Positions 17,878 through 26,125 are shown, counted from the first letter of the stretch. The stretch: DNA of 64,000 nucleotides from Aeromonas caviae (GCF_000819785.1 NZ_CDBK01000088.1:130064-194063); one strand, 5' to 3'. Notes: a model not told the origin generated them from the letters alone. Numbers and translations: made by a program.

Positions 17878-19074
17878 ATGGCGTTTCCGGTGAAATGGTA
17901 CAGCAATGCAATGCAGGGGGCCCCGAGTCTGGGGGATACCGCTCCCGGCGCCTTGGCCGCTCTGCTCAAGGCGTGTCTCATCACGGGGTTTGGCAATCTG
18001 ACGGTCAGCAGCCTGGCATGGGATGCCGCCATGGGGTGCGCGGTGGCCACCATCGACAGCGGGCACAGCTACCTGCCTGAATCGGTGATCGCTATCAGTG
18101 GCGCCAGCCCGGCCGCCTACAACGGCGAGCACCGGGTCAAACAGGTGAATGCGACCAAGGTGTGGTTTGAGCTGGACGGCGGCAACCCGGGCAGCAGCGC
18201 CACCGGCACCATCAGCATCAAGATCCCGGGGTTGGGATGGACGCTGCTGGCGGAAAGCGCTGATGGACAGACCATGATCATCCGCAGCCCGGAGTCGGTG
18301 GATCAGTACCCGGTGTGCTACCACATCGACAACACGGCATTCAGCGGGTGGACAAATGGCACCCTCAACTACTATTTTGCCAAAGTCAGCATGGTGGAGG
18401 ATGTGCAGGATCTGACGACCTACACCCAAATCAGTATGCAGGCTTGGCCGGCTACCAAACGTTACTCTGATGGTCGCTGGGATTTTATCGGGGATAACCT
18501 GTTTTTTTATTTTATCCCTGCGTTCACGGCGAGAAACGGCCGTGCTTGCCTCCCTGCGGGGTATATCAATTCGGTCAGACCGGGGGATCGCTATCACGCG
18601 GTGCTTGGGGGGATCCCGAATGCCATCGGTGCCACCAGTGGTATGAGTTGGTCGATTCCTGCGAATTACGCCCCCTGTAACGCCTTTAATGACTTCCTCA
18701 CTCATGGTGCAACGGGTCAGCGCACCCTGGCCAGGCCGCATAGCCAGCTTTTTGGCGCCATGAGCTGGCAAACTCTGGGTATCTTCTCAAGGATGGGGAG
18801 TGGCTTTGCTGTGCCCAACCCCGCCGACAACGGTTTTTATCTGGCCAAGGAACCCACCATGGTGTTGGAAAACGGCAATACCCTGCGCGGTTCATTGCCT
18901 GGGCTCATCAACCCCTACGGCGACATTTCCGACTACGACAGCAAGACGTTCAGCTCGCTGCCGTTGCTGGGAGGGAAAGGGGTGCGCTTTATCCGGGCCA
19001 GTTATAACGCCAATATCAACACCTCATTCCTCGCCACCTTGGTGGGGTTTGATATTACCGGTCCCTGGAGGTAG
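17878..19074 (+). CDS. phage tail protein, unknown function
   Basis: 398 residues with RBS TAGGAG upstream of the ATG. Gly/Ser/Ala-rich with many predicted strands; no recognised enzymatic motif. The region around 18480-18560 (residues about 200-225) is locally AT-rich with a run of T, unlike the first half, which suggests mosaic exchange inside the gene. Exchange of this kind is common in host-recognition proteins. Position among tail-tip genes makes a receptor-binding or tip-decoration role plausible but unproven. Confidence 0.6.
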   Translation: MAFPVKWYSNAMQGAPSLGDTAPGALAALLKACLITGFGNLTVSSLAWDAAMGCAVATIDSGHSYLPESVIAISGASPAAYNGEHRVKQVNATKVWFELDGGNPGSSATGTISIKIPGLGWTLLAESADGQTMIIRSPESVDQYPVCYHIDNTAFSGWTNGTLNYYFAKVSMVEDVQDLTTYTQISMQAWPATKRYSDGRWDFIGDNLFFYFIPAFTARNGRACLPAGYINSVRPGDRYHAVLGGIPNAIGATSGMSWSIPANYAPCNAFNDFLTHGATGQRTLARPHSQLFGAMSWQTLGIFSRMGSGFAVPNPADNGFYLAKEPTMVLENGNTLRGSLPGLINPYGDISDYDSKTFSSLPLLGGKGVRFIRASYNANINTSFLATLVGFDITGPWR

Positions 19075-19076
19075 CG

Positions 19077-19529
19077 ATGGACCCGCTCTATCCGTTCGCT
19101 GTCATTGGTCCTGGGCTGGTGTGGGGCAATCAGGAAACCCCGACCGAGGCATTTCCCCTGCTTGAAACTCGGCATCTGCCGCTGACCTGCCAACCTGGTC
19201 TGGGGGCTTACGATGCCTTGATGATGGTGACACAATATGGCCGTTCCCGCGCCATGGGCTACATCGAGAGCACCGTCACCATCAACGGTGAAGGGGTCGC
19301 TCGCCGTGTGCTCTGCTTCACCCAGTCGGGGGATCTGATCGCCGAAACCATGAGCCGGGAAGGAGATGGCAAATATCGGTTCGACAGTCTTTGGCTGGCC
19401 CAACGTTACATGCTGGTCGCCCAGGACGATCCGGCGTTCGGCCCGGCCGATTACAACGCCGTGGCGGCCGACTACCAGCTCCCCACCCCCTACGCCCCCG
19501 GTGAGGGGGTCGGCCTGTCAGGAGGTTGA
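19077..19529 (+). CDS. phage tail-region protein, unknown function
   Basis: 150 residues starting two bases after the previous stop (GAGGTAGCG ATGG supplies a ribosome-binding site). Sequence shows strands such as GYIESTVTINGEG and RRVLCFTQSGDLIAE and a C-terminal YNAVAADYQLPTPYAPG. This looks like a small carbohydrate-free beta domain of the kind found in tail tips. No family recognised with confidence. Confidence 0.6.
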   Translation: MDPLYPFAVIGPGLVWGNQETPTEAFPLLETRHLPLTCQPGLGAYDALMMVTQYGRSRAMGYIESTVTINGEGVARRVLCFTQSGDLIAETMSREGDGKYRFDSLWLAQRYMLVAQDDPAFGPADYNAVAADYQLPTPYAPGEGVGLSGG

Positions 19530-19530
19530 T

Positions 19531-19935
19531 ATGTTCACCTACTCCGATACGTTGCGCACCGCTCGCGCCGATCTGCTGGCCACGGCCATCGACTCAGGCA
19601 GTGCGGGGCCGGCGACCCTCACCATTTACACCGGGCCACGGCCCGCCCCGGGGGCCGCCGTCACCAGTCAGGTGCTGCTGGTCACCATGCAGTTTACCCA
19701 CCCCTGCGCCCAGAGCGTGACGGGCGGGGTGCTGACCCTCAAGCCGCTTGCCGAGAAGATGGTCACCGGCAACGGAGTCCAGGCGTGGGGGCGGTTGGCC
19801 AACCGCGATGGGGTCTTTATCGCAGACCTGGATGTGGGGCCACCGGGCAGCGGGGCCGACATCGAGATCCCGGCCAACGAGCTGTATGCGGGCGCCTTGG
19901 TGCGCATCAACAATGCCACCTTCACCGAACCCTAA
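19531..19935 (+). CDS. phage tail-region protein, unknown function
   Basis: 134 residues starting at an ATG directly after AGGAGGTTGAT, a very strong ribosome-binding site; longer in-frame starts upstream overlap the previous gene and are rejected. Contains TLTIYTGPRPAPGAAVTSQ, which resembles small conserved tail proteins found near the tip genes of related prophages. Predicted all-beta. Function unknown. Confidence 0.6.
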   Translation: MFTYSDTLRTARADLLATAIDSGSAGPATLTIYTGPRPAPGAAVTSQVLLVTMQFTHPCAQSVTGGVLTLKPLAEKMVTGNGVQAWGRLANRDGVFIADLDVGPPGSGADIEIPANELYAGALVRINNATFTEP

Positions 19936-19962
19936 CCGCTCTGCGTGAGCCAAGAGGTCAGC

Positions 19963-21909
19963 ATGGCCAGAACCGACGCCCGCCTGGAGCTGCAGAAGGC
20001 CCGCAAGTCGTCCGCTGCCCTGGAGCTGAACCCGGCCATGGTGGTGCGCTATGTGGCCGTGCTGCAGGGCACCTGTCTGCCGCCCACCTTCGCCAGCTCC
20101 CCCGGGCTGGTGCTGCCTGCCGTCTTGCAGGGGCAGGGGCAGGCACTGCTGACAGATGTCACGATCACGCCCATCCATCCGGCTACCCTGGCCAGCACGG
20201 CCCCTGCCACGGTCACGGACATCACCGCCAGCGTGGTGATCGATGCGACGTTGGCTGTGACGGCGCGGGCCGCGCTCAACCAGATTGAGGCGGGCTATGA
20301 CATCAACGTGTTTAGGGGGCCGAGCCACACCAGCCGGGGGCAATGGCAGCAAGCCCAGGATGTAGTGACCAGCGTCACCAGCCACTGGGAGCGGCCCGGG
20401 GTGGCCCAGGCGCACCATCAGCAGTCCTGGCAAGAGGGCACGGTGCTGGAGAGCACCCTGGTGGGTGTCGCGGCCCCGATGCCGCGCTGCGATAACCTGG
20501 TGCAGGATCGCTTTGAAGAAGGCCCGGCACTGGGCACGACCCACGGCACCGGCTTTACCAGCCTTCCGCGCTGCGATGTCACTCCGCGCTCGCCGTGGCG
20601 TGAGGCCACCAGGGCGGGGTGCTGGCAGGTGAGCGGTTATCGTGACCTGCCGCGCCTGGACAACGAGTGGCAGGGCGGCTGGTCCCAGGGTATCGGGCTG
20701 GGGTTCACCCTGACCGGCCAGCGCTGGCAGTGGGGCCTGCCTCTTCGCAAAAGCTGGCGGGATGGGTGGGACGAGGCGATACAGCCCCCCTGGGGCATCA
20801 CGCCGCCCCCCAAGCCCCCCATCACCCCGGAGCGCCCGGACAAGCGCAGCCGCAAGCTGGTGTTCGGCCGCCCCCGGGGGGATGCCTCCCTGGAGTTTGT
20901 CTGGTTCGGGCAAGCCCACATCGTTATTCCAACCCGGAGGGTTTACCTGGTGAGCAACGCAGCACAGATAGTGCGAGTCAGGGACGGGCTCGACATTCCC
21001 GCCACCTCGCTGAGCATCGAGCTCGACACCGACTCCTGGGCCTGGCAGTTCACGGCCCAGATCCCCCGCATCGCGGCAGCCGAGATGACGGACGAGGAGG
21101 AGGTAAGCATCTTCGTCAACGGCCAGCAGTGGGATTGTGTGTGCGATGGTTGGCAATCAAGCCAGAGTTTCGCCCGAGAGTCGGCGACCCTCACCGGGCG
21201 CTCTCGCACCGCCTATTTGTCACCGACCCATGTCTTACCCCAGGCAGTGAGCGAGATCGGTGCTGCGACCATGGCCCAGCTCGCAGAGGCGCTGCTGCCG
21301 TTCGGCTGGACCCTGGACTGGCAGGCGCCGGATTGGCTGGTACCTGGCGGCTTCTTCAGCCTCGATAGCCAGACTCCCATCGAGGCGATCAAGTACCTGG
21401 CCGAGGCGGCAGGTGGGTTCGTGTTGCCGCACCAGTGCGATCGGCACCTGGTCATCAAGCCGCGCTATCCGACCGTGCCCTGGCAGCTTGATGGGGCGCT
21501 GGCCGACGTGGCCATCCCCCGCGCCATCATTACGACGCTGGGCAGCGACTTCCAGCCGGGGCAGCCGGCAAACGGCATCTATGTCAGCGGTGGCCATCAG
21601 GGCATCAATGCCCGGGTGCTGCGCCAAGGCACAGCAGGGGAGCGGCAGGCTTTGGCCATCACCCACCCGCTGGTGTGCGATGTGGTGGCGGCCCGCGCCC
21701 AGGGTGTGGTGGGGCTGGCCAAGACCATGCCGAAGCGCACCCAGACCATCCAGCTGCCGTTGTCTGCCGATACGGGGCTTATTCTGCCCGGGGCGTTGCT
21801 CGCGGTGGATGGCTGGAAGGGATACAACCGGGGCGTCAGGGTCTCTGCTGAGCTACAGAACAAGGCCATGACGGTGCGCCAGCAACTGAGTGTGGAGCGA
21901 TTTGTATGA
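19963..21909 (+). CDS. large tail-tip/baseplate hub-like protein
   Basis: 648 residues. The ATG at 19963 follows GAGGTCAGC; a GTG at 19945 is possible. The first 270 residues are unusual, rich in Trp, Arg and Gln (repeated PRCD, WREA, SWRDGWDEA-like stretches). The second half, from about residue 310, has RVYLVSNAAQIVRVRDG, then EEVSIFVNGQQWDCVCDGW and IEAIKYLAEAAGGFVLPH, resembling hub proteins of the gpD/gp27 type that plug the tail end. It is coupled by overlap (ATGA) to the following short gene. Virion role is likely; exact function inferred. Confidence 0.62.
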   Translation: MARTDARLELQKARKSSAALELNPAMVVRYVAVLQGTCLPPTFASSPGLVLPAVLQGQGQALLTDVTITPIHPATLASTAPATVTDITASVVIDATLAVTARAALNQIEAGYDINVFRGPSHTSRGQWQQAQDVVTSVTSHWERPGVAQAHHQQSWQEGTVLESTLVGVAAPMPRCDNLVQDRFEEGPALGTTHGTGFTSLPRCDVTPRSPWREATRAGCWQVSGYRDLPRLDNEWQGGWSQGIGLGFTLTGQRWQWGLPLRKSWRDGWDEAIQPPWGITPPPKPPITPERPDKRSRKLVFGRPRGDASLEFVWFGQAHIVIPTRRVYLVSNAAQIVRVRDGLDIPATSLSIELDTDSWAWQFTAQIPRIAAAEMTDEEEVSIFVNGQQWDCVCDGWQSSQSFARESATLTGRSRTAYLSPTHVLPQAVSEIGAATMAQLAEALLPFGWTLDWQAPDWLVPGGFFSLDSQTPIEAIKYLAEAAGGFVLPHQCDRHLVIKPRYPTVPWQLDGALADVAIPRAIITTLGSDFQPGQPANGIYVSGGHQGINARVLRQGTAGERQALAITHPLVCDVVAARAQGVVGLAKTMPKRTQTIQLPLSADTGLILPGALLAVDGWKGYNRGVRVSAELQNKAMTVRQQLSVERFV

Positions 21910-22130
21910 ACCTGTTCAAGCAGTTCCGGGAGCTGATACCCGGTGCCGACCCGTTGCTGGTCGGTACCGTCACCGCAACGACGGGTACCAGTACCACGCT
22001 TGAGACCCCGGGCGGGGGCGTGGTGATTGTGCGTGGGGGAGGTGTGGCCATCGGCCAGAAGGCGTTTTATCAGGGAGGCGCCATCATTGGGCCCGCACCT
22101 GATTTACCAACCTATGAAATCGAGGTTTAA
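21906..22130 (+). CDS. small protein at the end of the tail module
   Basis: 74 residues overlapping the previous stop by four bases. Gly/Thr/Val-rich beta sequence (VGTVTATTGTSTTLETPGGG) ending DLPTYEIEV. Its last 122 bases are partly duplicated at 22827-22949. Probably a small structural or assembly protein; no family recognised. Confidence 0.6.
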   Translation: MNLFKQFRELIPGADPLLVGTVTATTGTSTTLETPGGGVVIVRGGGVAIGQKAFYQGGAIIGPAPDLPTYEIEV

Positions 22131-22208
22131 ACCCCTGTTAAACGTTGGCTTTTTCTGGCGATATGGCAATCAGTGGTTAGGCTTTATTTGTTCAAGGAGG
22201 ATATCGCT

Positions 22209-22718
22209 ATGAAGAATGTGAAAGGATTCACATTGCTTGAACTGATGATAGCGGTCAGTTTGGGCGTCATTTTACTCGGTATTGGGGCCCCGGCTTTATC
22301 CAGCTTGCTCAGCGGAAACGCTCTGCATTTCGAGTCCCGTAACATACTGAAAAACATGATATTCGCTCGTAGCCAAGCAATTGACAATCAGACGGTAGTG
22401 ACTGCGTGTTTGGCTGATGCCAACGACAATTGCGTAACGGCAGACCCCTCGCATTTCTTGGTGTTCATTGACGACAATGCAAATGACGTCTTGAACAATG
22501 GAGAGCAGGTTTTGGTAAGAAGTGCAGATTTCCCCAGCTCACTGACAGCAACCAACAGCATCACCTCTAGCACTTTCAGCCCGGATGGTACTCGGGATAT
22601 CGATGATGAAGATGAACATGTCATCAGCCTCTGTATCTCAGGTAATGCACAGGTCAATCTTGTGACGCCGCCAAGTGGCCGAACCCGTCAAGAAACTCAA
22701 GCATTCATCTGCCAATAG
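22209..22718 (+). CDS. type IV pilin-like protein (GspH/FimT family minor pseudopilin) carried at prophage end
   Basis: 169 residues. AAGGAGG at 22194-22200 sets the ATG at 22209. The N-terminus MKNVKGFTLLELMIAVSLG is a class III prepilin signal: cleavage after Gly6, Phe at +1 and Glu at +5, followed by a hydrophobic helix. The rest has the GspH/FimT layout (LKNMIFARSQAIDNQ helix, then strands with CLAD...DNC and a late cysteine pair ending FICQ). It would be processed by the host prepilin peptidase and could enter the type IV pilus or type II secretion pseudopilus. It stands alone, without other pilus genes, between phage tail genes and the prophage end. Confidence 0.82.
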   Translation: MKNVKGFTLLELMIAVSLGVILLGIGAPALSSLLSGNALHFESRNILKNMIFARSQAIDNQTVVTACLADANDNCVTADPSHFLVFIDDNANDVLNNGEQVLVRSADFPSSLTATNSITSSTFSPDGTRDIDDEDEHVISLCISGNAQVNLVTPPSGRTRQETQAFICQ

Positions 22719-22826
22719 CATCTTTCATTCTCGGCGGAATCTGCATCGCCGAGAATGATAAATACCATGCTCCAGTCGATAGTCATTTTCCCCGTAAGAA
22801 TTTCGCATTTTTCGCGGCGGGCTACA

Positions 22827-22949
22827 CGGGCGGGGACGTGGTGATCGTGCGAGGGGGGAGGGGTGGCCATCGGCCAGAAGGCGTTTTACCGAAGTAGTGA
22901 GATGGCAGGATGGGCCCCTGATCTACCAACATTTGAGATGGAAGTTTGA
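22827..22949 (+). pseudogene. degraded partial copy of the last tail gene
   Basis: About 120 bases resemble 22009-22130, the end of the preceding small tail gene. The copies share a 25-base identical stretch, the same DLPT-F/Y-E-x-EV C-terminus and a stop at the same point. One extra G in the G-rich run shifts the frame and there is no start codon. It is best read as a scar of recombination between related phages or of cargo insertion. Confidence 0.75.
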
Positions 22950-23020
22950 GTCCATGTCTTTGAGGTCGGACTACAATTGATGCCTGAAATTGACCAATAC
23001 ACCTCTGACAAGGAATGGCT

Positions 23021-23305
23021 ATGAAACAATGGATGCTGTTGTGTGTGATTGCTCTTGTGCCACTGACATCTCATGCAGGAGCAATGCGTTGTAAGAACGC
23101 GCTCATCAGTGAGGGAGATTCATCTTTCAACGTGCAGAAGAAGTGCGGTCAACCGCAGATGAAAGAGGACATCATTGATGAACGCCTTCTGGATGCCCCG
23201 AAGATTGGGGAACGTTGGACCTATCAGGCCCGCGAAAGTGACATCCCTCAGGCCGTGACCATCATCAATGGCAAGGTGACCCAGATAGAAGACCTCACCC
23301 GCTGA
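23021..23305 (+). CDS. small secreted protein, DUF2845-like
   Basis: 94 residues. ATG at 23021 lies 6 bases after AAGGA; an in-frame ATG at 23015 overlaps that site and is rejected. A signal peptide ends near LTSHAGA; the mature part has the pattern RCKNALISEGDSSFNVQKKCGQP with two cysteines, as in DUF2845 periplasmic proteins, then RWTYQ and a final ITIINGKV-like strand. Its place between phage cargo and the presumed attachment region makes it another passenger gene; host origin cannot be excluded. Biochemical function unknown. Confidence 0.65.
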   Translation: MKQWMLLCVIALVPLTSHAGAMRCKNALISEGDSSFNVQKKCGQPQMKEDIIDERLLDAPKIGERWTYQARESDIPQAVTIINGKVTQIEDLTR

Positions 23306-23311
23306 TGTGAC

Positions 23312-23334
23312 AATGGCCACGCAATGTGGCCATT
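23312..23334 (+). terminator. hairpin terminator after secreted-protein gene
   Basis: AATGGCCAC, loop GCAAT, GTGGCCATT: a perfect 9-base stem 7 bases after the stop codon, with only a weak T-run following. Confidence 0.6.
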
Positions 23335-23471
23335 CCTGCCTCAGGTAAATCAATGAGCCATTCACTCACGGCACACTTCCCCCCTCTTTCCATCTTGGCA
23401 ACTGTCAGATCTAACAGTGCTGTATCTCATGGTAATTGGAGCCATCATCTCCAGCAAAAGGCCTAAAAAAA

Positions 23472-23531
23472 TGGGGCCATCCTGGGGCCAAAAAATACAG
23501 AACTGATGGGTTTGGGGCCAAAATGGGGCCA
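23472..23531. repeat. four TGGGGCCA direct repeats, candidate integrase arm sites
   Basis: TGGGGCCA occurs at 23472, 23483, 23513 and 23524, all in the same orientation. Spacing is 11, 30 and 11 bases, so the sites form two pairs each one helical turn apart and the pairs are offset by 41. This regular layout near the prophage edge is what arm-type sites of a tyrosine integrase look like. The integrase itself is out of view. Confidence 0.55.
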
Positions 23532-23871
23532 CGAAAAGAGCTGTGGAAAGCCGAGGTTAGCTGATGGGGAGTGAGCCTAAGATTATGAATTAGCCAGCTT
23601 TATGCGGCTCTTGGTAGCTCTATCTAGCTTTCGTTCTGCCTCAATGGTTCATCGTGTAAATAAATTGAGCCATTGGCTAATTCTCTTCCTTTCAGCAGTT
23701 TAATGTCTTGGCATTAACAAACTGATGTCGTGGTGGGGCCGGGTCGACGGGTCGTCAACCCGGTTCCAAAAAACCCGTCGATTGTAAACCAATGGGAGAG
23801 GGGCGGCAAAGCCGGGCGCCGCAGGCCGGGACGGTCGACAGGCGCGAGGGAAGAGGGGCAACCGGGCAAGC
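23532..23871. other. prophage/host junction region without genes
   Basis: About 340 bases with no credible gene. GAATTAGCCA (23587-23596) and TGGCTAATTC (23674-23683) form an inverted repeat, with a second near-inverted pair (CAATGGTTCA and TGAGCCATTG) inside it. From about 23740 the sequence becomes G+C-rich like the host, with TCGACGGGT/ACCCGTCGA arms that may terminate the transglycosylase gene. The attR core should lie in here, but its sequence cannot be fixed without the left end. Confidence 0.4.
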
Positions 23872-24714
23872 TCAGCGCGGTGAGCTGCGACGGGCAGGTT
23901 TGTCAGGATCCTGCCCCGAGTAGTAGAGCACCCGCTGCACATACTCCTGGGTTTCCTGATAGGGAGGCACACCGCCGTGGCGCAGCACGGCTTGCTCCCC
24001 GGCGTTGTAGGCGGCGCTGATCCTCACCCAGTCCGGACCGAACTGCTTCTCCAGCCACTTCAGGTAGATCATGGCACCACGGATGTTCTGCTGGGCATCG
24101 AACGGCCGGGTCACGCCGAAGCGGGCCTGGGTTTCGGGAATGAGCTGCATGACGCCCTGCGCCTGCTTGGGGGAGACGGCGGTACTGTTCAGATTGGATT
24201 CGGCGATGGCGATGGCCAGGGCGAGTTGAGGGTCCACTTTGTGACGCTGGGCGGCCTGGCGGATCATGACGGCCAGCTTTTGCTTGGCCTGTGACTGTCT
24301 GGCCAGGTAGCGCTCCTGATCGAAGGGGGCACTGGGGCGCACCCAGGGGGCTCCGCCACCGCCTCCAATGCCGCAGGTACCCAGGGGCGCATTGCCGACC
24401 CGCTCGTTGTAGTAACGGGCGGCTTGCTGGTTGCCAAGGCGCATGGCCATGGCCAGGTAGGCGTTGGCGCTGCGGGCATTGCGGATCCCCTGGGGGCCGC
24501 GGGCCAGCAGGCGGCCGATGCGGTAATAGGCTTCCGGGTTGCCAAGGTTGGCGGCGGTGCAGTAGTGGGCGATGGCCTGCCGCGGGTTTCCCTGTTCCAT
24601 GGCGGCACCCTGGCGCAGTGCGCTCATGGCCTTGGGGGCCTGACGAAAGGGATCTGCGTGGGAAGTGGTGGCGAGCAGTATCAGGAGTCCCCAGCCCCAG
24701 AGTCGTTTTTTCAT
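23872..24714 (-). CDS. lytic transglycosylase with SLT domain and Sel1-like N-terminus
   Basis: 280 residues. Signal peptide MKKRLWGWGLLILLATTSHA. Residues about 35-110 form Sel1/TPR-like helices (AIAHYCTAANLGNPEAYYRIGRLLA). The C-terminal half is a type 1 SLT domain: AIAIAESNLNS carries the catalytic Glu, followed by GVMQLIPETQARFGV and AAYNAGEQAV. It should cleave peptidoglycan glycan strands to anhydromuropeptides in the periplasm. First host gene next to the prophage, transcribed towards it; its 3' end is close to the integration region but intact. Confidence 0.92.
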   Translation of the reverse strand: MKKRLWGWGLLILLATTSHADPFRQAPKAMSALRQGAAMEQGNPRQAIAHYCTAANLGNPEAYYRIGRLLARGPQGIRNARSANAYLAMAMRLGNQQAARYYNERVGNAPLGTCGIGGGGGAPWVRPSAPFDQERYLARQSQAKQKLAVMIRQAAQRHKVDPQLALAIAIAESNLNSTAVSPKQAQGVMQLIPETQARFGVTRPFDAQQNIRGAMIYLKWLEKQFGPDWVRISAAYNAGEQAVLRHGGVPPYQETQEYVQRVLYYSGQDPDKPARRSSPR

Positions 24715-25025
24715 GGAAACCTCGTCGTTGGTATCCGCAACATATAGGCCCGATCCGGGGAGGGACGCCAGCCAGCAGATGGAACATCTGGTTATGTGGG
24801 TGAGCGGCAGAGATGAAAACGGTATGGAACTTTTGGTGCAGGGGAGGAGCGGCAGGCTCCCGGGTCAGTGACTGCTTTGATAGATTTGTTAATTGAAGTT
24901 CAATATGCTGACAGAGTTGTTTTCTAACGCCTTGTATTTGCATGATGTCAGCCAGGCCATCGATGCAATGTCGTCGGGTCTGCCGGGTGAATCGATAGCG
25001 CCTCTGATGAGGGCAGGATGTGCAT
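24715..25025. other. divergent intergenic region
   Basis: Separates the transglycosylase from the glycosyltransferase operon. It is locally AT-rich around 24875-24915, where promoters for the rightward operon could lie (TATGCT at 24904-24909 is -10-like, without a convincing -35 at normal spacing). No other feature seen. Confidence 0.4.
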
Positions 25026-25766
25026 ATGGTCGAATCGGTCGATATCTCTGTCGTGGTGCCTGCCAAGGATGAGCGGGACAATCTGGCCCCGCTTGTCGGC
25101 GAAATAGATGCCGCCCTTGGGGGCAGGTTCGAGTACGAACTGATCTATGTGGACGATGGCAGTGTGGACGACAGCCATGTGGTACTGCGCGATTTGCAGA
25201 CGCGTTTCACCAGGCTGAAGGTGCTACGCCATGTCCATGCCGTGGGCCAGAGCATGGCGGTGCTGAGCGGAGTGCGCCACGGGCGTGGCGACTGGCTGGT
25301 GGTACTCGACGGCGATGGTCAGAACGATCCCGCCGACATTCCCGCCATGCTGGAGGAGGCGATGCGCCGCTACCAGAGCGATCCATACCAGGTGGGCCTC
25401 ATCGGCCACCGGGTCAACCGCCGTGACGACTGGGTCAAGCGCCTCTCTTCAAAGCTGGCCAACGGCTTTCGCGATCTGCTGCTGCGCGACGGCATTCCGG
25501 ATACCGGCTGCGGGCTCAAGGTGGTGCGTCGCGACTGGTATCTGAAACTGCCCGCCTTCAATCACATGCACCGCTACATCCCCGCGCTGATCCAGGCACA
25601 AGGGGGGCGCATGGCGCCCTGGCCGGTCAACCACAGGCCACGCCAGGCGGGCATCTCCAAATACGGGGTCTGGAACCGGCTCTGGGTCGGGCTGGTGGAC
25701 GTGGTCGGGGTCTGGTGGTTGCAGCGCCGATCCAAGGTGGTTGAAATCCGGGAGATGCTGGAGTGA
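25026..25766 (+). CDS. family 2 glycosyltransferase, polyprenyl-phosphate sugar synthase type
   Basis: 246 residues, GT-A fold of the DPM1/ArnC type. The sequence shows VVPAKDERDNLAPLV, YVDDGSVDDS and the metal-binding LDGDGQNDPADI, then DTGCGLKVVRRD. Unlike ArnC it has no C-terminal pair of membrane helices, so it resembles soluble DPM1-like enzymes. It should move a sugar from a nucleotide donor to undecaprenyl phosphate at the inner membrane. The ATG at 25026 is placed 7 bases after AGGA; a GTG at 25020 is possible. It is coupled to two membrane genes that would use its product. Confidence 0.87.
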   Translation: MVESVDISVVVPAKDERDNLAPLVGEIDAALGGRFEYELIYVDDGSVDDSHVVLRDLQTRFTRLKVLRHVHAVGQSMAVLSGVRHGRGDWLVVLDGDGQNDPADIPAMLEEAMRRYQSDPYQVGLIGHRVNRRDDWVKRLSSKLANGFRDLLLRDGIPDTGCGLKVVRRDWYLKLPAFNHMHRYIPALIQAQGGRMAPWPVNHRPRQAGISKYGVWNRLWVGLVDVVGVWWLQRRSKVVEIREMLE

Positions 25767-26125
25767 TGGACGCCTGGCTGTCTGCCCCCATCGACTGGCT
25801 GGACTGGACCGGGGTGCATGTCACTGGCTGGAAGCTGATCGGCTATACAGGGGCGCTGATGTTCGGCGGACGCTGGCTGGTGCAGTTTCTGGCGTCCAGG
25901 CGGGCGGGACGACCCGTCATCCCGCGCCTGTTCTGGTACATGAGCGTGATCGGCAGCCTGATGACGCTCAGCTACTTCACCTTCTCTCCCAAGCAGGACT
26001 CTGTCGGCGTGCTGCAAAACCTCTTCCCCACCTTCACCGCGCTCTACAGCCTCTATCTCGATATCCAGCATCGGGGCTGGCGGCGGGACAAGGCAGTGAC
26101 CGGGGAGGCCCGTCATGGTGAGTGA
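25766..26125 (+). CDS. LAB_N (lipid A biosynthesis N-terminal) domain membrane protein
   Basis: 119 residues with three hydrophobic segments. The pattern GWKLIGYTGALMFGGRWLVQFLAS, PRLFWYMSVIGSL and FSPKQDSVGVLQN is the LAB_N signature. Such proteins are encoded beside DPM1-like and ArnT-like glycosyltransferases and are thought to help flip or present the polyprenyl-linked sugar. The start overlaps the previous stop (TGATG) and the end overlaps the next start by 11 bases, giving a tight three-gene operon. Confidence 0.85.
   Translation: MDAWLSAPIDWLDWTGVHVTGWKLIGYTGALMFGGRWLVQFLASRRAGRPVIPRLFWYMSVIGSLMTLSYFTFSPKQDSVGVLQNLFPTFTALYSLYLDIQHRGWRRDKAVTGEARHGE

Larger units (their letters stand above)
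1..23700. mobile_element. HK97-type siphophage prophage, right-hand part
   Basis: Contiguous rightward genes follow the standard order HNH, TerS, TerL, portal, protease, capsid, connectors, tail tube, tape measure, tail tip. Integrase, repressor, replication and lysis genes are absent, so the element begins left of the window. The right boundary is inferred to fall between the last small cargo gene (ends 23305) and the host transglycosylase (ends 23872), near the TGGGGCCA repeats. No attL/attR core could be identified because the left end is out of view. All head and tail genes are open, so the structural half looks intact. Confidence 0.9.

Noticed and set aside
23540-23800. Possible tRNA or tmRNA end at the prophage junction
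   Set aside because: No acceptor/T-arm pattern (GGTTC-A-A type) with matching stems was found.
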